DNA of 64,000 bases from Turicibacter sp. TJ11 (GCF_021497505.1 NZ_CP069349.1:1386001-1450000); one strand, 5' to 3'. Counted from the first letter of the stretch, positions 9,368 through 18,500 are shown. Notes: generated from the letters alone by a model not told the origin. Numbers and translations are program-made.

Positions 9368-10298
9368 ACTGATCATAAATCTGTAATGCTAATAAGTGAG
9401 GAGCAATACATTCATTTAATAAAGCAATATTAATTAATGAATGATCATTTAAGTTTTCAAAAAGATCATCTAAATCGATACACAGAGAGCGAAAAAAGAA
9501 ATAGTGCCGCAATGCTGCGGCTTTTTCATTTTTTACATAATCTGAAATGATGGAATGAATTCCCGGAACGGCATGATAATTTTCTAAAAAATAATAAATA
9601 TCTAGTGAAGCAATTGAAAACATACTTTTCTCAAAATTAATTAAGTAAGTTGATTTTTCAGTGACTAATAAGTTAGCAACGTTCACATCGCCATGAATTA
9701 AACTAACTGGCATTTTTTTATCTCGTTTAATGAGGTCATAAAACTTTTTAAGCTCATCATGCGCATGATGCAACATGGTATAAAGCATCGGATAGACCAT
9801 CATAAAATACCAGTCATACGGTGATCGTTCGCGTTGTAACTCACACTCCTCGATACTTTTTTGTAAATAATCATAACTATTTTTTAGTCGCTTATAATCT
9901 TTACTATAAATACGTTGCAACTCATCATCACTCACATCTACCTCTAACTGCGTTTGTGCATGTAACTTATTTAACAGTTCAATATAGTAATTAATTTGTT
10001 GTTCTAACGGCAGAGGAATGGTTTTAACGTAATCGGTCAAATAGAAAAATTGTTGATCAAATGGAACATAATGATTATTATCTCTCGTACGATAAATTGG
10101 TAAAACATTATGAGACAGCGCCTTATAAGCAAAAAGTTGCTTCATAATAAACTCATCATCACCACTGGCAATCTTTAATAAATAATCATGATTTGAGGCT
10201 CTAATTTTCATTGATTTACGAGTGATGGCTGTCATCGATTCGATCTTTAAATCGTAATGAGCTTCTACAAAGGTTTTTATCTCATCGTAATTTGCCAT
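9315..10298 (-). CDS. ysxE: Spore coat-associated kinase-like protein, YsxE-like
   Basis: 327 residues of the CotS/YsxE group of aminoglycoside-phosphotransferase-like proteins. The catalytic-loop motif is VSLIHGDVNVANLLV at about 198-212. The position normally holding the metal-binding Asp (IDFE in relatives) reads LINFEKS, an Asp to Asn change that may impair catalysis. The start overlaps the end of spoVID by 17 bases, so the two are co-translated. spoVID-ysxE-valS is the Bacillus order. Relatives act on the spore coat in the mother cell. The Thr/Gln-rich tail is odd and lies in the convergent overlap. Confidence 0.82.
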   Translation of the reverse strand: MANYDEIKTFVEAHYDLKIESMTAITRKSMKIRASNHDYLLKIASGDDEFIMKQLFAYKALSHNVLPIYRTRDNNHYVPFDQQFFYLTDYVKTIPLPLEQQINYYIELLNKLHAQTQLEVDVSDDELQRIYSKDYKRLKNSYDYLQKSIEECELQRERSPYDWYFMMVYPMLYTMLHHAHDELKKFYDLIKRDKKMPVSLIHGDVNVANLLVTEKSTYLINFEKSMFSIASLDIYYFLENYHAVPGIHSIISDYVKNEKAAALRHYFFFRSLCIDLDDLFENLNDHSLINIALLNECIAPHLLALQIYDQFNKPTTTNQAAPQESTT

Positions 10299-11688
10299 AA
10301 TTAATCATCACACGATCACCGCACTGTAAGGAATGATTTAACTCCTCTAAGTTATAGATAGCTTTTTCAGGAACATTATACTTTGTACAAATCGTTGAAA
10401 TAGTTGTTTCTTCTTCTTGGACAAAGACAATTTTTAAAATACTTTCTCCATCTAAAAACTGAGTAGCAATTGAATCATCATATGAATCACTTGAAACGAT
10501 ATGATTTTGTTCTGTGATGATTGCTTCTTCATTTGCCTCAGTTGATTGCATCACGTCTTCTTTCTTTTCTGAAACTTGTGCCGATTGATTTTTTTCAACC
10601 ATAGGAGCTGTTAAAACCTCTTCAGTCATTGGTTGTGAATTCGTTTCTTCTTCGCACTCTTCTTCCTCATCTAAAGAATATAACATATCAAAGATATCTG
10701 ATTTTTGCGTTGGAGCCGGTGCCTCTTGTACGACCTCTTTTTCTTTGATTGGAAATGGTAACACTTCTTCTTCCTCTTTGATCACTAATGTTTCTTGAGG
10801 TTTCACGACATTTGAAGCTTTTGTCATTGGAACCACAGGATTTACTTTAACTTTTTCAACGACTTCTTCAACTGCTGGTTTTGAAACTGATGATTCACTC
10901 TGTACAGTTTCAACCACTTCAACTTCTTTTGGTAATTCTGAAACGGCTTCAACGACAGTTTCATCAGCTTTAACAGGTGCTTTTTGCATAAATTGTTTCA
11001 CTTTATCAGTTAAAGACTCTTTACGCTCTGTTGCTAATTTAGGGTCAATCGCTTCTTGGACATGATCCAAAACCACTTCATCAAAATCAATATAATCTAA
11101 ATCATCTACCTCTGTTTCTTGATTACTAACGTTATCACTTAAATTCCCTTGAGAATAATCAATATAGTCTGTCACTTCGTCATTTTGATTCATTTGTGCT
11201 ACTTCTTTTTCTTCACAAGGTTCTTGTTTTTGTTCTTGAGGAACTTCTATTTGGTTAGCATGTTCAGCTGGTGCAACAACAGCTTCTTTTGTAAATAGAA
11301 CAGGTGCTTGTGTTTGCACTTCAACTTCATTTTCCTGTTCTTCAACAAGTGTGATTGAATTATCCAAATCATAACCATCTAAATTAAGATTTAAGGTTAA
11401 AAATAAATTACTTCCATCTTGAACTTGATAATCAAAATTCGTAATATCTGGCTTAATTTGCTCTCCTCTACCGTTGTTAGGTAAAGTAATATCAATTGGA
11501 ATATACTCTTTAAACGACTCTTGATTTCCGTTTGTTGTCGTATATTCCCCATCGATTAAAACTTGCCCACGTAATGATAAATAGTCCCCCTCATCATACG
11601 CTTTAGCTTGTGGATCAATATTGATTGATACAATGTCATTTATGTTACTGATCGGTAATGTACAATCCCAATTAAAAGAATAACTCAT
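10282..11688 (-). CDS. spoVID: Spore coat morphogenetic protein SpoVID-like, LysM at C-terminus
   Basis: 468 residues. The N-terminal domain (about 1-115) is beta-rich and begins YSFNWDCTLPI. It is followed by about 290 residues of acidic, Glu/Val/Gln-rich low complexity, and a C-terminal LysM-like module (about 415-468: ISTICTKYNVPEKAIYNLEELN...GDRVMINYG). SpoVID directs coat encasement in Bacillus and has this architecture and this neighbour (ysxE). AGGAGGTCAAAG precedes the ATG, and a sigma-E-like promoter lies upstream. Assignment is by architecture and synteny. Confidence 0.85.
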   Translation of the reverse strand: MSYSFNWDCTLPISNINDIVSINIDPQAKAYDEGDYLSLRGQVLIDGEYTTTNGNQESFKEYIPIDITLPNNGRGEQIKPDITNFDYQVQDGSNLFLTLNLNLDGYDLDNSITLVEEQENEVEVQTQAPVLFTKEAVVAPAEHANQIEVPQEQKQEPCEEKEVAQMNQNDEVTDYIDYSQGNLSDNVSNQETEVDDLDYIDFDEVVLDHVQEAIDPKLATERKESLTDKVKQFMQKAPVKADETVVEAVSELPKEVEVVETVQSESSVSKPAVEEVVEKVKVNPVVPMTKASNVVKPQETLVIKEEEEVLPFPIKEKEVVQEAPAPTQKSDIFDMLYSLDEEEECEEETNSQPMTEEVLTAPMVEKNQSAQVSEKKEDVMQSTEANEEAIITEQNHIVSSDSYDDSIATQFLDGESILKIVFVQEEETTISTICTKYNVPEKAIYNLEELNHSLQCGDRVMINYGKLR

Positions 11689-11720
11689 TCTTTGACCTCC
11701 TAATTTTGATATTTCAGTTC

Positions 11721-11748
11721 ATTATATTCGTCAATCATAAAAATATGA
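11721..11748 (-). promoter_or_regulatory. Sigma-E-like promoter of spoVID
   Basis: On the minus strand TCATATT (full match to the sigma-E -35 pattern KMATATT) is followed 13 bases later by AATATAAT, which matches 6 of 8 positions of CATACAAT. It lies 33-60 bases before spoVID, a mother-cell gene in Bacillus. The fit is reasonable but one base short in spacing. Confidence 0.4.
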
Positions 11749-11908
11749 AAGATATCTTAATGAACACCCAAGGTCTTTAATACTTATTGATGAACCATCT
11801 TAATCATTACCGTCAATTCTTATCTCGATTATCTGATAGTATTTACTAAAATTTTACAAAAAAACCCTCGATTTATATCCAATTTTTGTATATTTAGTCG
11901 ATTATTTA

Positions 11909-11917
11909 TGATATAAT
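11909..11917 (+). promoter_or_regulatory. Extended -10 promoter of the candidate small RNA
   Basis: TGATATAAT, an extended -10 element with a perfect TATAAT. The same nonamer lies ahead of the plus-strand gene at 26592 and ahead of pfkA (minus strand, 48246-48254), so it looks like a common vegetative promoter form here. No good -35 is seen. Confidence 0.6.
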
Positions 11918-11922
11918 ATAGC

Positions 11923-12130
11923 TATCCAAGAAATTGGATGACATAACAGTACCCTATTAATACAACATATCCCATCTCGTTGTATTAATAAATGTATTCT
12001 CTTTCCATTCTAATTTTTATTATTCTTTTGAGGTTGAATGGACCTCATCTTTGTTAAAAAACTCTTTTACAGACATTTTTCTCTAATTAACAACAAAAAA
12101 ACAGCTATCCTTTGGTTAGCTGTTTTTTTT
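11923..12130 (+). ncRNA. Candidate structured small RNA (~205 nt)
   Basis: Starts 6-7 bases after the promoter and ends at an intrinsic terminator. Four hairpins in order: ATCCAA-GAAA-TTGGAT (11924-11939, a GNRA-type tetraloop); ATTAATACAAC/GTTGTATTAAT (11956-11989, 11 perfect pairs); GAGGT/ACCTC (12030-12046), whose loop holds an ATG; and AACAGCTA/TAGCTGTT (12100-12124) with a run of eight T. No plus-strand gene follows, so it is not a leader. I do not recognise the family. A 35-codon frame from 12038 would run past the terminator, so it is unlikely to be fully translated. Confidence 0.5.
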
Positions 12131-12131
12131 A
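12100..12131 (+). terminator. Intrinsic terminator of the candidate small RNA
   Basis: AACAGCTA / TAGCTGTT hairpin flanked by seven A and eight T, so it can work in both directions. Confidence 0.85.
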
Positions 12132-12169
12132 TTTGGCTCTATTAGACTCAATTGTTTGTTTGATATGTT

Positions 12170-12205
12170 AAATTAGGTTGCTCTAATGTTAGAACAACCT
12201 AATTT
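12170..12205. repeat. Perfect 11-bp inverted repeat
   Basis: AAATTAGGTTG and CAACCTAATTT enclose a 14-nt centre that itself contains CTAATGTTAG. There is no T-run on either side, so it is not a terminator. It could be an operator, a recombination site or part of an RNA. Confidence 0.5.
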
Positions 12206-12247
12206 GAATGATTTTAGTAATGTGTTTCAGAGTTAAACAAACGGTAT

Positions 12248-12358
12248 TTATTCTCTATTTTTTGAGTATAATTTAATTTCATCACATCGAGGACATATTT
12301 CAACATAAATTTTATTCTTCAAATTCTCAAATCCCTTTTTTTGTTTAGCTACTTTCAT
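12248..12358 (-). CDS. Possible micro-protein with a CPRC motif
   Basis: A 36-codon frame reading MKVAKQKKGFENLKNKIY, then VEICPRCDEIKLYSKNRE. It is highly basic with one CxxC knuckle, as in half a zinc ribbon. GGAGGG abuts the ATG directly, which is too close for efficient use. It lies on the minus strand beyond the terminator of the peptidase gene. It could be a real small protein or a remnant. Confidence 0.3.
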   Translation of the reverse strand: MKVAKQKKGFENLKNKIYVEICPRCDEIKLYSKNRE

Positions 12359-12423
12359 CCCTCCATATAAATTATCATTTAAGAATTATAGATATATATG
12401 AATAACACAGCCTTTAATTTAAA

Positions 12424-12452
12424 AACTGACATCCTCTTAAGATGTCAGTTAA
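12424..12452 (-). terminator. Intrinsic terminator of the M42 peptidase gene
   Basis: AACTGACATC / GATGTCAGTT hairpin (12424-12433 and 12441-12450) just after the stop, followed by T residues on the minus strand. Confidence 0.8.
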
Positions 12453-12456
12453 ACTA

Positions 12457-13542
12457 TTATTCAAATGTAATCTTATGAACTGTTTCTTTATCTAAACGTT
12501 TAACAACTTCCGTCATTAATTTAACTGTATTCTCATAGTCATCACGATGGATCATTGAAGTATGTGAATGGATGTAACGTGATGCAATTCCAACAGACAT
12601 AGCTGGTGCTCCATCATGTGCTAAATGCATTTTAGCAGCATCTGTTGCTCCACCTGGTGTTACGTCAAATTGATAAGGAATGTTTAATTCTTCAGCTACT
12701 TCAATTACAAAATCACGAAGTGCTTTATGACCTACAAGACCTCCATCAATTAAGGTAATAATCGGTCCTTTTCCCATTTTAGCTTGAATTTGATTCGTTA
12801 CACCTGGTACATCCCCAGCTAATCCTACATCTAAAGCAAATACGATAGATGGATTGATCATTTGACTTGTTGTTGATGCTCCGCGACATCCAACTTCTTC
12901 TTGAACTGTTCCAACACCATAAACGATATTAGGATGTTTTTCTTCTTTTAAATTATTTAAAACTTCAACCGCTACTGCACATCCAATACGGTTATCCCAT
13001 GCTTTTGCTAACAAATATTTTTCATTTGCCATCGTACGGAATTCAATATAAGGAGTAATCATATCGCCTGGGCGAATTCCTAATGCTTCAACTTCTTCCT
13101 TGCTGTCTACTCCTAAATCAATATACATATCTTTAATATCCATCGGTTTTTGACGCGCCTCTGGTGTTAAAATATGTGGTGGAATTGATCCAATCACTCC
13201 ATGATACGTTTTTCCTGAATGAGTGGTAATTGTCACTTGTTGAGCAAGCATGACTTGCCCCCACCATCCACCGAGTGTTACGAATTTAATATATCCATTA
13301 TCATCGATTTGGCGAACCATAAATCCGACTTCGTCCATATGTCCTGCAATCACAACTTTAGGACCATCTTCTTCCCCAACTTTTTTTGCAATTAATGATC
13401 CAATGTTATCTTGATAAATCTCATCAGCGCTATCACCGATATATTTTTTCATGACTTCTCTGGCTTGTCGTTCTTGTCCTGGAACGGCATTAGCATCAGT
13501 CAACTCTTTTAAAAAAGTTAATGTTTGATCTAATTGACTCAT
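12457..13542 (-). CDS. ysdC: M42 family metallo-aminopeptidase, YsdC-like
   Basis: 361 residues. Metal ligands and catalytic residues of the M42 family are in order: [13 protein letters not shown] (His, Asp), [13 protein letters not shown] (bridging Asp), [11 protein letters not shown] (catalytic Glu pair), ALDVGLAGD, and a late His in [11 protein letters not shown]. These enzymes are cytoplasmic, two-metal, often glutamyl or leucyl aminopeptidases. The in-frame ATG at 13563 lies upstream of the ribosome site GGAGGAG, so I chose the ATG at 13542. In Bacillus ysdC also lies just downstream of infC-rpmI-rplT. The exact substrate is unknown. Confidence 0.9.
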   Translation of the reverse strand: MSQLDQTLTFLKELTDANAVPGQERQAREVMKKYIGDSADEIYQDNIGSLIAKKVGEEDGPKVVIAGHMDEVGFMVRQIDDNGYIKFVTLGGWWGQVMLAQQVTITTHSGKTYHGVIGSIPPHILTPEARQKPMDIKDMYIDLGVDSKEEVEALGIRPGDMITPYIEFRTMANEKYLLAKAWDNRIGCAVAVEVLNNLKEEKHPNIVYGVGTVQEEVGCRGASTTSQMINPSIVFALDVGLAGDVPGVTNQIQAKMGKGPIITLIDGGLVGHKALRDFVIEVAEELNIPYQFDVTPGGATDAAKMHLAHDGAPAMSVGIASRYIHSHTSMIHRDDYENTVKLMTEVVKRLDKETVHKITFE

Positions 13543-13590
13543 TAGTTTTCTCCTCCAATTCATAATGTACTCACTGTAGTATCATACCAT

Positions 13591-13704
13591 TATATACAAT
13601 ATTTGAAAATATTTTTAAATGGATTTTCAAGAACAGAGTTTATGATTAATTACTTTTAGTTTTAATTTGACTAAATTCCTTTTATTTATTCATGTCATAT
13701 ATAG
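13591..13704 (+). repeat. Possible decayed copy E of the structured repeat
   Basis: Begins TATATAC and ends CATATATAG, like copy B. It has a first stem TTGAAAAT/ATTTTCAA and a second stem TTTAGT/ACTAAA with the second-stem core shared with A and C. It is shorter (114 nt) and the loops differ, so homology is only suggested. Confidence 0.3.
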
Positions 13705-13723
13705 ATGAAGTTAATTTTTTAAT

Positions 13724-13753
13724 AAAAAAAGACACTATCAAAAGATAGTGTCT
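13724..13753 (-). terminator. Intrinsic terminator of the infC-rpmI-rplT operon
   Basis: AGACACTATC / GATAGTGTCT hairpin (13730-13739, 13744-13753) followed on the minus strand by TTTTTTT. Confidence 0.85.
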
Positions 13754-13785
13754 AAATAGTTATTCAAAAATAATGAGCAAATTAA

Positions 13786-14145
13786 TTATTTGTTCATTGC
13801 TTCTTTAGCAGTGTTTGCTAAAGCAGTGAATGCAGCAGCATCAGATACAGCTAAATCTGCTAACATTTTACGGTTAACTTCGATTCCAGCTAATTTTAAT
13901 CCGTGCATTAATTTGCTGTATGATAATCCGTTCATACGAGCAGCAGCGTTGATACGAGTGATCCATAATTTACGGAAGTCACGTTTTTTCTGACGACGGT
14001 CACGGTAAGCATATTGTAATGATTTCATTACTTGCTCGTTTGCTGTTTTATATAATGTATGTTTAGATCCAAAGTAACCTTTTGCTAATTTTAAAACGCG
14101 TTTACGACGTTTGCGTGATACAACTCCACCTTTTACACGTGGCAT
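13786..14145 (-). CDS. rplT: 50S ribosomal protein L20
   Basis: 119 residues, normal length, beginning [26 protein letters not shown], the L20 signature. A late core [23 protein letters not shown] follows. L20 binds 23S rRNA early in 50S assembly and, in Bacillus, represses its own operon by binding the infC leader. Third gene of infC-rpmI-rplT, 43 bases after rpmI, with AAGGAGG before the ATG. Confidence 0.98.
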   Translation of the reverse strand: MPRVKGGVVSRKRRKRVLKLAKGYFGSKHTLYKTANEQVMKSLQYAYRDRRQKKRDFRKLWITRINAAARMNGLSYSKLMHGLKLAGIEVNRKMLADLAVSDAAAFTALANTAKEAMNK

Positions 14146-14188
14146 AATGAGTTCCTCCTTTGTTGTTACGAAAAATGTTTAGTGATTA

Positions 14189-14386
14189 TTATAAGCTATA
14201 TAACATATCTTTGATACGTTTGTAGTCGCTGTTTGATACAATACCAGCTTTAGCTAAATGTTTCTTTTGTTTAGTTGTTTTGTTATGAGCTAAGTGGCTT
14301 GTATAAGCATGAGAACGTTTTAATTTTCCTGATCCTGTACGTTTAAAGCGTTTAGCAGCTCCACGATGAGATTTCATTTTTGGCAT
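14189..14386 (-). CDS. rpmI: 50S ribosomal protein L35
   Basis: 65 residues, [24 protein letters not shown] at the start, the L35 pattern, very basic throughout. It lies between infC (24 bases upstream) and rplT, the standard order, with AAAGGAGG before the ATG. Confidence 0.98.
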   Translation of the reverse strand: MPKMKSHRGAAKRFKRTGSGKLKRSHAYTSHLAHNKTTKQKKHLAKAGIVSNSDYKRIKDMLYSL

Positions 14387-14410
14387 GGTAGAGTTCCTCC
14401 TTTATCTTTT

Positions 14411-14941
14411 CTACTTTTTCTTTGGTGCTAAAACGAGAAACATTGAGCGTCCATCAAGTTTTGGATTTGATTCAAGATCCGCAATTTCAGCACACGCCTC
14501 AGCAAAGCGAGTTAAAACATTGCGTCCGAATTCAGTGTGCGCGATTTCACGACCTTTGAAACGTACGCTAACTTTAACTTTATCACCCTTTGCAAGGAAT
14601 TTTTGAGCATTTTTTAATTTTGTATTAAAGTCATGCTGTTCGATGTTAGGGCTTAAACGAACTTCTTTAAGACTAACAACTGTTTGGTTTTTTCTAGCTT
14701 CGCGAGCATGTCGTTGTTGTTCGTAGCGGTATTTACCGTAGTCCATAATACGACACACAATCGGATTAGCTTGTGGTGCAACACATACTAAGTCTAAGTT
14801 TTGCTCAGAAGCAGCACGTAATGCATCCTTACGTTGCATTAATCCAAGTTGTTCGCGATTAGGACCAACCACTAACATTTCCTTTGCGCGGATATCTTCG
14901 TTGATTAAGCTCTCGTTTTTTACATTTTTCTTGCTAATGAT
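14411..14941 (-). CDS. infC: Translation initiation factor IF-3, non-ATG start
   Basis: About 176 residues. It carries [29 protein letters not shown] and [17 protein letters not shown], all IF-3 signatures, and ends [14 protein letters not shown] at 14950-14946 is followed by TGCTC, then ATC (14941) and ATT (14938). Homologues begin M-I-S-K, which places the start at ATC, with ATT equally well spaced. No ATG lies in the right place; the in-frame ATG at 15022 is inside the leader RNA. IF-3 rejects non-canonical starts, so a rare start codon gives autocontrol. First gene of the operon with rpmI and rplT. Confidence 0.93.
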   Translation of the reverse strand: MISKKNVKNESLINEDIRAKEMLVVGPNREQLGLMQRKDALRAASEQNLDLVCVAPQANPIVCRIMDYGKYRYEQQRHAREARKNQTVVSLKEVRLSPNIEQHDFNTKLKNAQKFLAKGDKVKVSVRFKGREIAHTEFGRNVLTRFAEACAEIADLESNPKLDGRSMFLVLAPKKK

Positions 14942-14949
14942 GAGCACCT

Positions 14950-15122
14950 CCAATTTTATAGAACATTCATGGAAAAAAAGAAAAACGCAAACACAAAGTG
15001 CCCACGTTTTAATCACAATCACATTAACAATATCGTCGTAACGATAGTGACGTTTAACCTATCAGCTCTAGCTAATCAGGTGAGAAGTGGGTACTTCTTC
15101 TTTCCACATGATATTCACAGTT
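14950..15122 (-). promoter_or_regulatory. L20-type leader with transcription attenuator
   Basis: A leader of about 170 nt between the infC promoter and gene. Near its end an 11-pair stem with four G-U pairs (AACGTGGGCAC / GTGTTTGCGTT, 15010-14986) is followed by TTTTTC and more T, an attenuator-type terminator. Its 5' arm GTGGG can instead pair with CCCAC in GTACCCACTTCTC (about 15092-15080), giving an alternative fold. In Bacillus L20 binds such a leader to favour termination. Confidence 0.7.
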
Positions 15123-15126
15123 ATTA

Positions 15127-15155
15127 ATTATAACACTTTAATTATTATATGTCAA
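15127..15155 (-). promoter_or_regulatory. Consensus sigma-A promoter of infC operon
   Basis: On the minus strand TTGACA, 17 bases, TATAAT: a perfect vegetative promoter. It begins 9 bases after the stop of the upstream membrane protein gene. Confidence 0.9.
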
Positions 15156-15163
15156 TCAAGTGT

Positions 15164-16180
15164 TTAATATTCTTTATTTTTTAGATTAACATCATTTAGC
15201 ATGCCGCTATTGATTAAAGTCTGTAGTGCTTTATCACTAATGACTTCATCTTCAACAAGTCTATCATAGGTTCCATTTTGAATCAACTCTTTATAGTAAA
15301 AATTAAAATTTTCCAACGTCATTACGTCTTTTTCAATATAAGAATTTATATGAGCTAAGTAATCTTTCATTTCTTGTTCACTAATTTTATTATCAGGAAA
15401 AAAACTTAAAAATCCTGAAGTCGTTGCGATAAACGGAATTAAATCATTAAAAGCGTCGTGTACCTTTTCTTGTTCATTGGGATGCTTTTTCATAAATGTT
15501 TCAAGTTGATCGAAGTTCACTTGATTATTATGAAAAATAAGATCAAAATCATCTTCAAAATAAAGAATGTTCTCTTGCAGTTGCCGATAAGGTTTATAAA
15601 AGTCACTTACTAACGAAGAGATCACCGGATTAACTTTTAATAAAAGACTTGAAATAGAATACGGTTTAGTCAGATTAAAAAGAGGAAATGCTATTATTAT
15701 TAAAACCACAATCATATAGGTATACATATTTAATACACTTAAAAAAAGACTAAAACATTGATCTGGTAATCGATCAAATTTGACGGTCTTAAAAACATAT
15801 TGATGCCACTCATAATTGACTGAAAAAACATATAAAATACTTTTAATGATAATAAAAAAGATTATAAACAACAGACAGAAAATAATAAGTGGAATTAAGT
15901 AAGATTCATACGGCTCAACTAAGTAGTAAAAACTATCTGGAATAAAAAGAGATAAGCTCATACTTTTTGGAATATATCCTATTAATTGATGAACTAGTTC
16001 CCATGCTGTTAAAAACGATAAACTAATGGTTGTTAACTGAATAAGTAAATGGGTAAGACTGATTCGATAAGATTGATAATACCCCCTATATGCTGCTATA
16101 CCAAAAATTGATAATACGACTGCATCAACTAGTAAAACTTTTATCACTTCCATTACACCCAACGTTGTCACCACTTTCAC
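15164..16180 (-). CDS. CvpA-like integral membrane protein
   Basis: 338 residues with four hydrophobic segments at about 9-30, 38-57, 92-118 and 148-170, then a long soluble tail rich in Asp, Glu and Phe. The N-terminal layout (VLLVDAVVLSIFGIAAYRGYYQS) resembles the CvpA family, linked to envelope homeostasis. I do not recognise the C-terminal part. The start codon is GTG at 16180 after GAGAAAGA; GTG codons shortly downstream are alternatives. It lies between thrS and infC with no clear partner. Confidence 0.55.
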   Translation of the reverse strand: MKVVTTLGVMEVIKVLLVDAVVLSIFGIAAYRGYYQSYRISLTHLLIQLTTISLSFLTAWELVHQLIGYIPKSMSLSLFIPDSFYYLVEPYESYLIPLIIFCLLFIIFFIIIKSILYVFSVNYEWHQYVFKTVKFDRLPDQCFSLFLSVLNMYTYMIVVLIIIAFPLFNLTKPYSISSLLLKVNPVISSLVSDFYKPYRQLQENILYFEDDFDLIFHNNQVNFDQLETFMKKHPNEQEKVHDAFNDLIPFIATTSGFLSFFPDNKISEQEMKDYLAHINSYIEKDVMTLENFNFYYKELIQNGTYDRLVEDEVISDKALQTLINSGMLNDVNLKNKEY

Positions 16181-16270
16181 AAAGTTATCTTTCTCACTCT
16201 TTTCTTTACATTGTAAGTTTTATTTCACCATTATATTCCTGTAACGATTATTTTTTGTCCAATGAATATA

Positions 16271-16299
16271 AAAAAATAGGAGACTAAGTCTCCTATTTT
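16271..16299 (-). terminator. Intrinsic terminator of thrS
   Basis: AAAATAGGAGAC / GTCTCCTATTTT hairpin with T-run on the minus strand, immediately after the thrS stop. Confidence 0.85.
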
Positions 16300-18237
16300 T
16301 TATTCAGGTTTATGATTTTTACGTTCTGCAATCTCTTCTACTAAGAAATGAACGAATTCTTTAAGTGGTAATGTTTGAGTTTTTTGTTCTCCAAAACGAC
16401 GGAATGTCACTTCACCATTAGCAGTTTCTTTATCCCCTAACACGATAGACATTGGTACTTTCTTCGTTTGAGATTCACGAATTTTATATCCCATTTTTTC
16501 TTCACGATCATCAAGTTCTAAACGGATTTTATATTTACGTAACTCTTTAGCTACTTCTTTTGCATAGTCTAAATGATATTGATTGTTAACTGGGATAACT
16601 GTCACTTGAGTTGGTGCTAACCATAGAGGGAATGCCCCTTTATAAGTTTCAATTAAATAAGCCATGAAACGTTCGTATGTTCCAATTAATCCACGGTGCA
16701 TAACGACTGGACGTACTTTTTCTCCTGATTCAGAAACATAAGTTAAATCAAAGCGTTCTGGTAATAAGAAGTCTAACTGAATTGTTGACATCGTAATATC
16801 ATGACCTAATGCTGTTTTAATTTGAATATCTAATTTTGGTCCGTAGAATGCAGCTTCTCCTTCTGCTTCAATGAATGGAATGTTATTTTCAATTAATGTT
16901 TCACGTAACATTGATTCAGCACTTTGCCACATTTGATCATCATCATAGTATTTCTCTTTGTTTTCAGGGTCACGTAATGATAAACGATAGTAGTTGATTT
17001 CAACACCGAAATCTTTAATCACACGGTGAATTAATTCTAAACAGCGTGAAAATTCCTCTTTAATTTGATCTGGACGAACAAAGATATGTGAATCTGTTAA
17101 AGTCATCGCACGTACACGTTCAAGTCCTGTTAAAGCACCTGATGCTTCAAAGCGATGTTGGATGACTTGTTCTGCATAACGGATTGGTAAATCACGATAT
17201 GAGCGTAATTTTGTTTTGTAAACCATCATGTGGTGAGGACATGACATTGGGCGTAAAACTAATTCTTCATTGTCCATGTTCATTGGAACAAACATATCTT
17301 CTTGATAGTGCGCCCAGTGTCCTGACGTACGATATAAATCAACTGATCCCATAACAGGCGTTGCCACGTGTTGGTATCCGTATTCTTCTTCTAAGTCAAT
17401 GATATAGCGTTCAATTTGTTGACGAACTTTCATTCCGTTTGGTAACCAAATTGGTAACCCTTGTCCAACTAATGGACTGAATGTAAATAACTCTAATTCA
17501 CGTCCTAATTTTTTATGATCACGCTCTTTACGCTCTTCTAAAACACGTAAATGATCAGCTAATTGATCTTTAGTAAATGCTGCTGCACCGTAAATACGAG
17601 TTAACATCTTATTGTCGCTATCTCCGCGCCAATAAGCACCTGCTACATTTAATAATTTAAAGAATTTGATGTCTTTTGTATTTCCAACATGAACACCACT
17701 ACATAAATCTGTAAAATCACCCTCAGAGTAAGTTGTGATTACTTCTCCTTCTTTAATCGCATCAATTAATTCTAATTTATATTCATCTGTTGCAAATAAT
17801 TCTTTTGCTTCTTCACGACTTAATTCACGACGGATAATTGGTAAAGCTTCTGAAGCGATTTTTTGCATCATTTTTTCAATAGCTGCTAAATCCGATTCAG
17901 TAATTTTAGATTCTGTATCGACGTCATAGTAGAATCCATCTTCAATGGCAGGTCCTACCCCGAATTTTGCATCTGGATATAAACGTTTAATTGCTGCTGC
18001 CATTAAATGCGCCGCTGAGTGATTAATAATCTCCCATGCTTCTGGACGATCATTTGTAATTAATTCGATTTTTGTATCTGCTTCAATTGGACGAGTTAAA
18101 TCATATAAATGTCCATTTAACTTAGCCGCTACACAGCGTTTACGTAATCCTGGTGAGATTGATTGTGCAATTGCTTCTGCAGTAATTCCATTTTCAAACT
18201 GCTTCACATTTCCATCTGGAAAAGTAATGTTAATCAT
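16300..18237 (-). CDS. thrS: Threonyl-tRNA synthetase
   Basis: 645 residues, full length. Domains in order: TGS (1-62), editing/SAD domain with the zinc-type His and Cys residues ([26 protein letters not shown]), class II catalytic core with [24 protein letters not shown] and [12 protein letters not shown], and the anticodon-binding domain. AGGAGGAAATAATT precedes the ATG. It charges tRNA-Thr and is controlled by the T-box just upstream. Confidence 0.98.
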   Translation of the reverse strand: MINITFPDGNVKQFENGITAEAIAQSISPGLRKRCVAAKLNGHLYDLTRPIEADTKIELITNDRPEAWEIINHSAAHLMAAAIKRLYPDAKFGVGPAIEDGFYYDVDTESKITESDLAAIEKMMQKIASEALPIIRRELSREEAKELFATDEYKLELIDAIKEGEVITTYSEGDFTDLCSGVHVGNTKDIKFFKLLNVAGAYWRGDSDNKMLTRIYGAAAFTKDQLADHLRVLEERKERDHKKLGRELELFTFSPLVGQGLPIWLPNGMKVRQQIERYIIDLEEEYGYQHVATPVMGSVDLYRTSGHWAHYQEDMFVPMNMDNEELVLRPMSCPHHMMVYKTKLRSYRDLPIRYAEQVIQHRFEASGALTGLERVRAMTLTDSHIFVRPDQIKEEFSRCLELIHRVIKDFGVEINYYRLSLRDPENKEKYYDDDQMWQSAESMLRETLIENNIPFIEAEGEAAFYGPKLDIQIKTALGHDITMSTIQLDFLLPERFDLTYVSESGEKVRPVVMHRGLIGTYERFMAYLIETYKGAFPLWLAPTQVTVIPVNNQYHLDYAKEVAKELRKYKIRLELDDREEKMGYKIRESQTKKVPMSIVLGDKETANGEVTFRRFGEQKTQTLPLKEFVHFLVEEIAERKNHKPE

Positions 18238-18284
18238 AATTATTTCCTCCTTTATGTCTCATCATTGGAGCGAATTTTTATAAG

Positions 18285-18500
18285 CATAAAAAAAATCGCT
18301 CCTAATTCTTTCGAGTAGGAACGATTGAAATCGCGGTACCATCCTATTTCCGATAAAATAACTTTTATCAGCAACTTAATTCGACTTTAACGCGGTCAAC
18401 GGGAATCTTTTTCAAGTCCAGTTCAAAGGGAGTAACTTAATAATCGTTCTTAGAAATCTTACAGCCTAGGATTTCCTCTCTGAAAAGTCGTTTTTATTAA
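18285..18500 (-). promoter_or_regulatory. T-box riboswitch of thrS
   Basis: The T-box GGATGGTACCGCGA is on the minus strand at 18344-18331, followed by a terminator hairpin ATCG.TCCTA / TAGGA.CGAT (about 18325-18293) and a run of eight T. Upstream, stem I has GAGAGG and AGGCTGTAAGA; ACT in AAGTTACTCCC is a plausible threonine specifier. It is in the usual place, about 45 bases before the gene. Confidence 0.92.

Noticed and set aside
12038..12145. A 35-codon frame after GAGGTTGA inside the candidate small RNA
   Set aside because: Its last third is the terminator hairpin and T-run, so the transcript would usually end before the stop codon.
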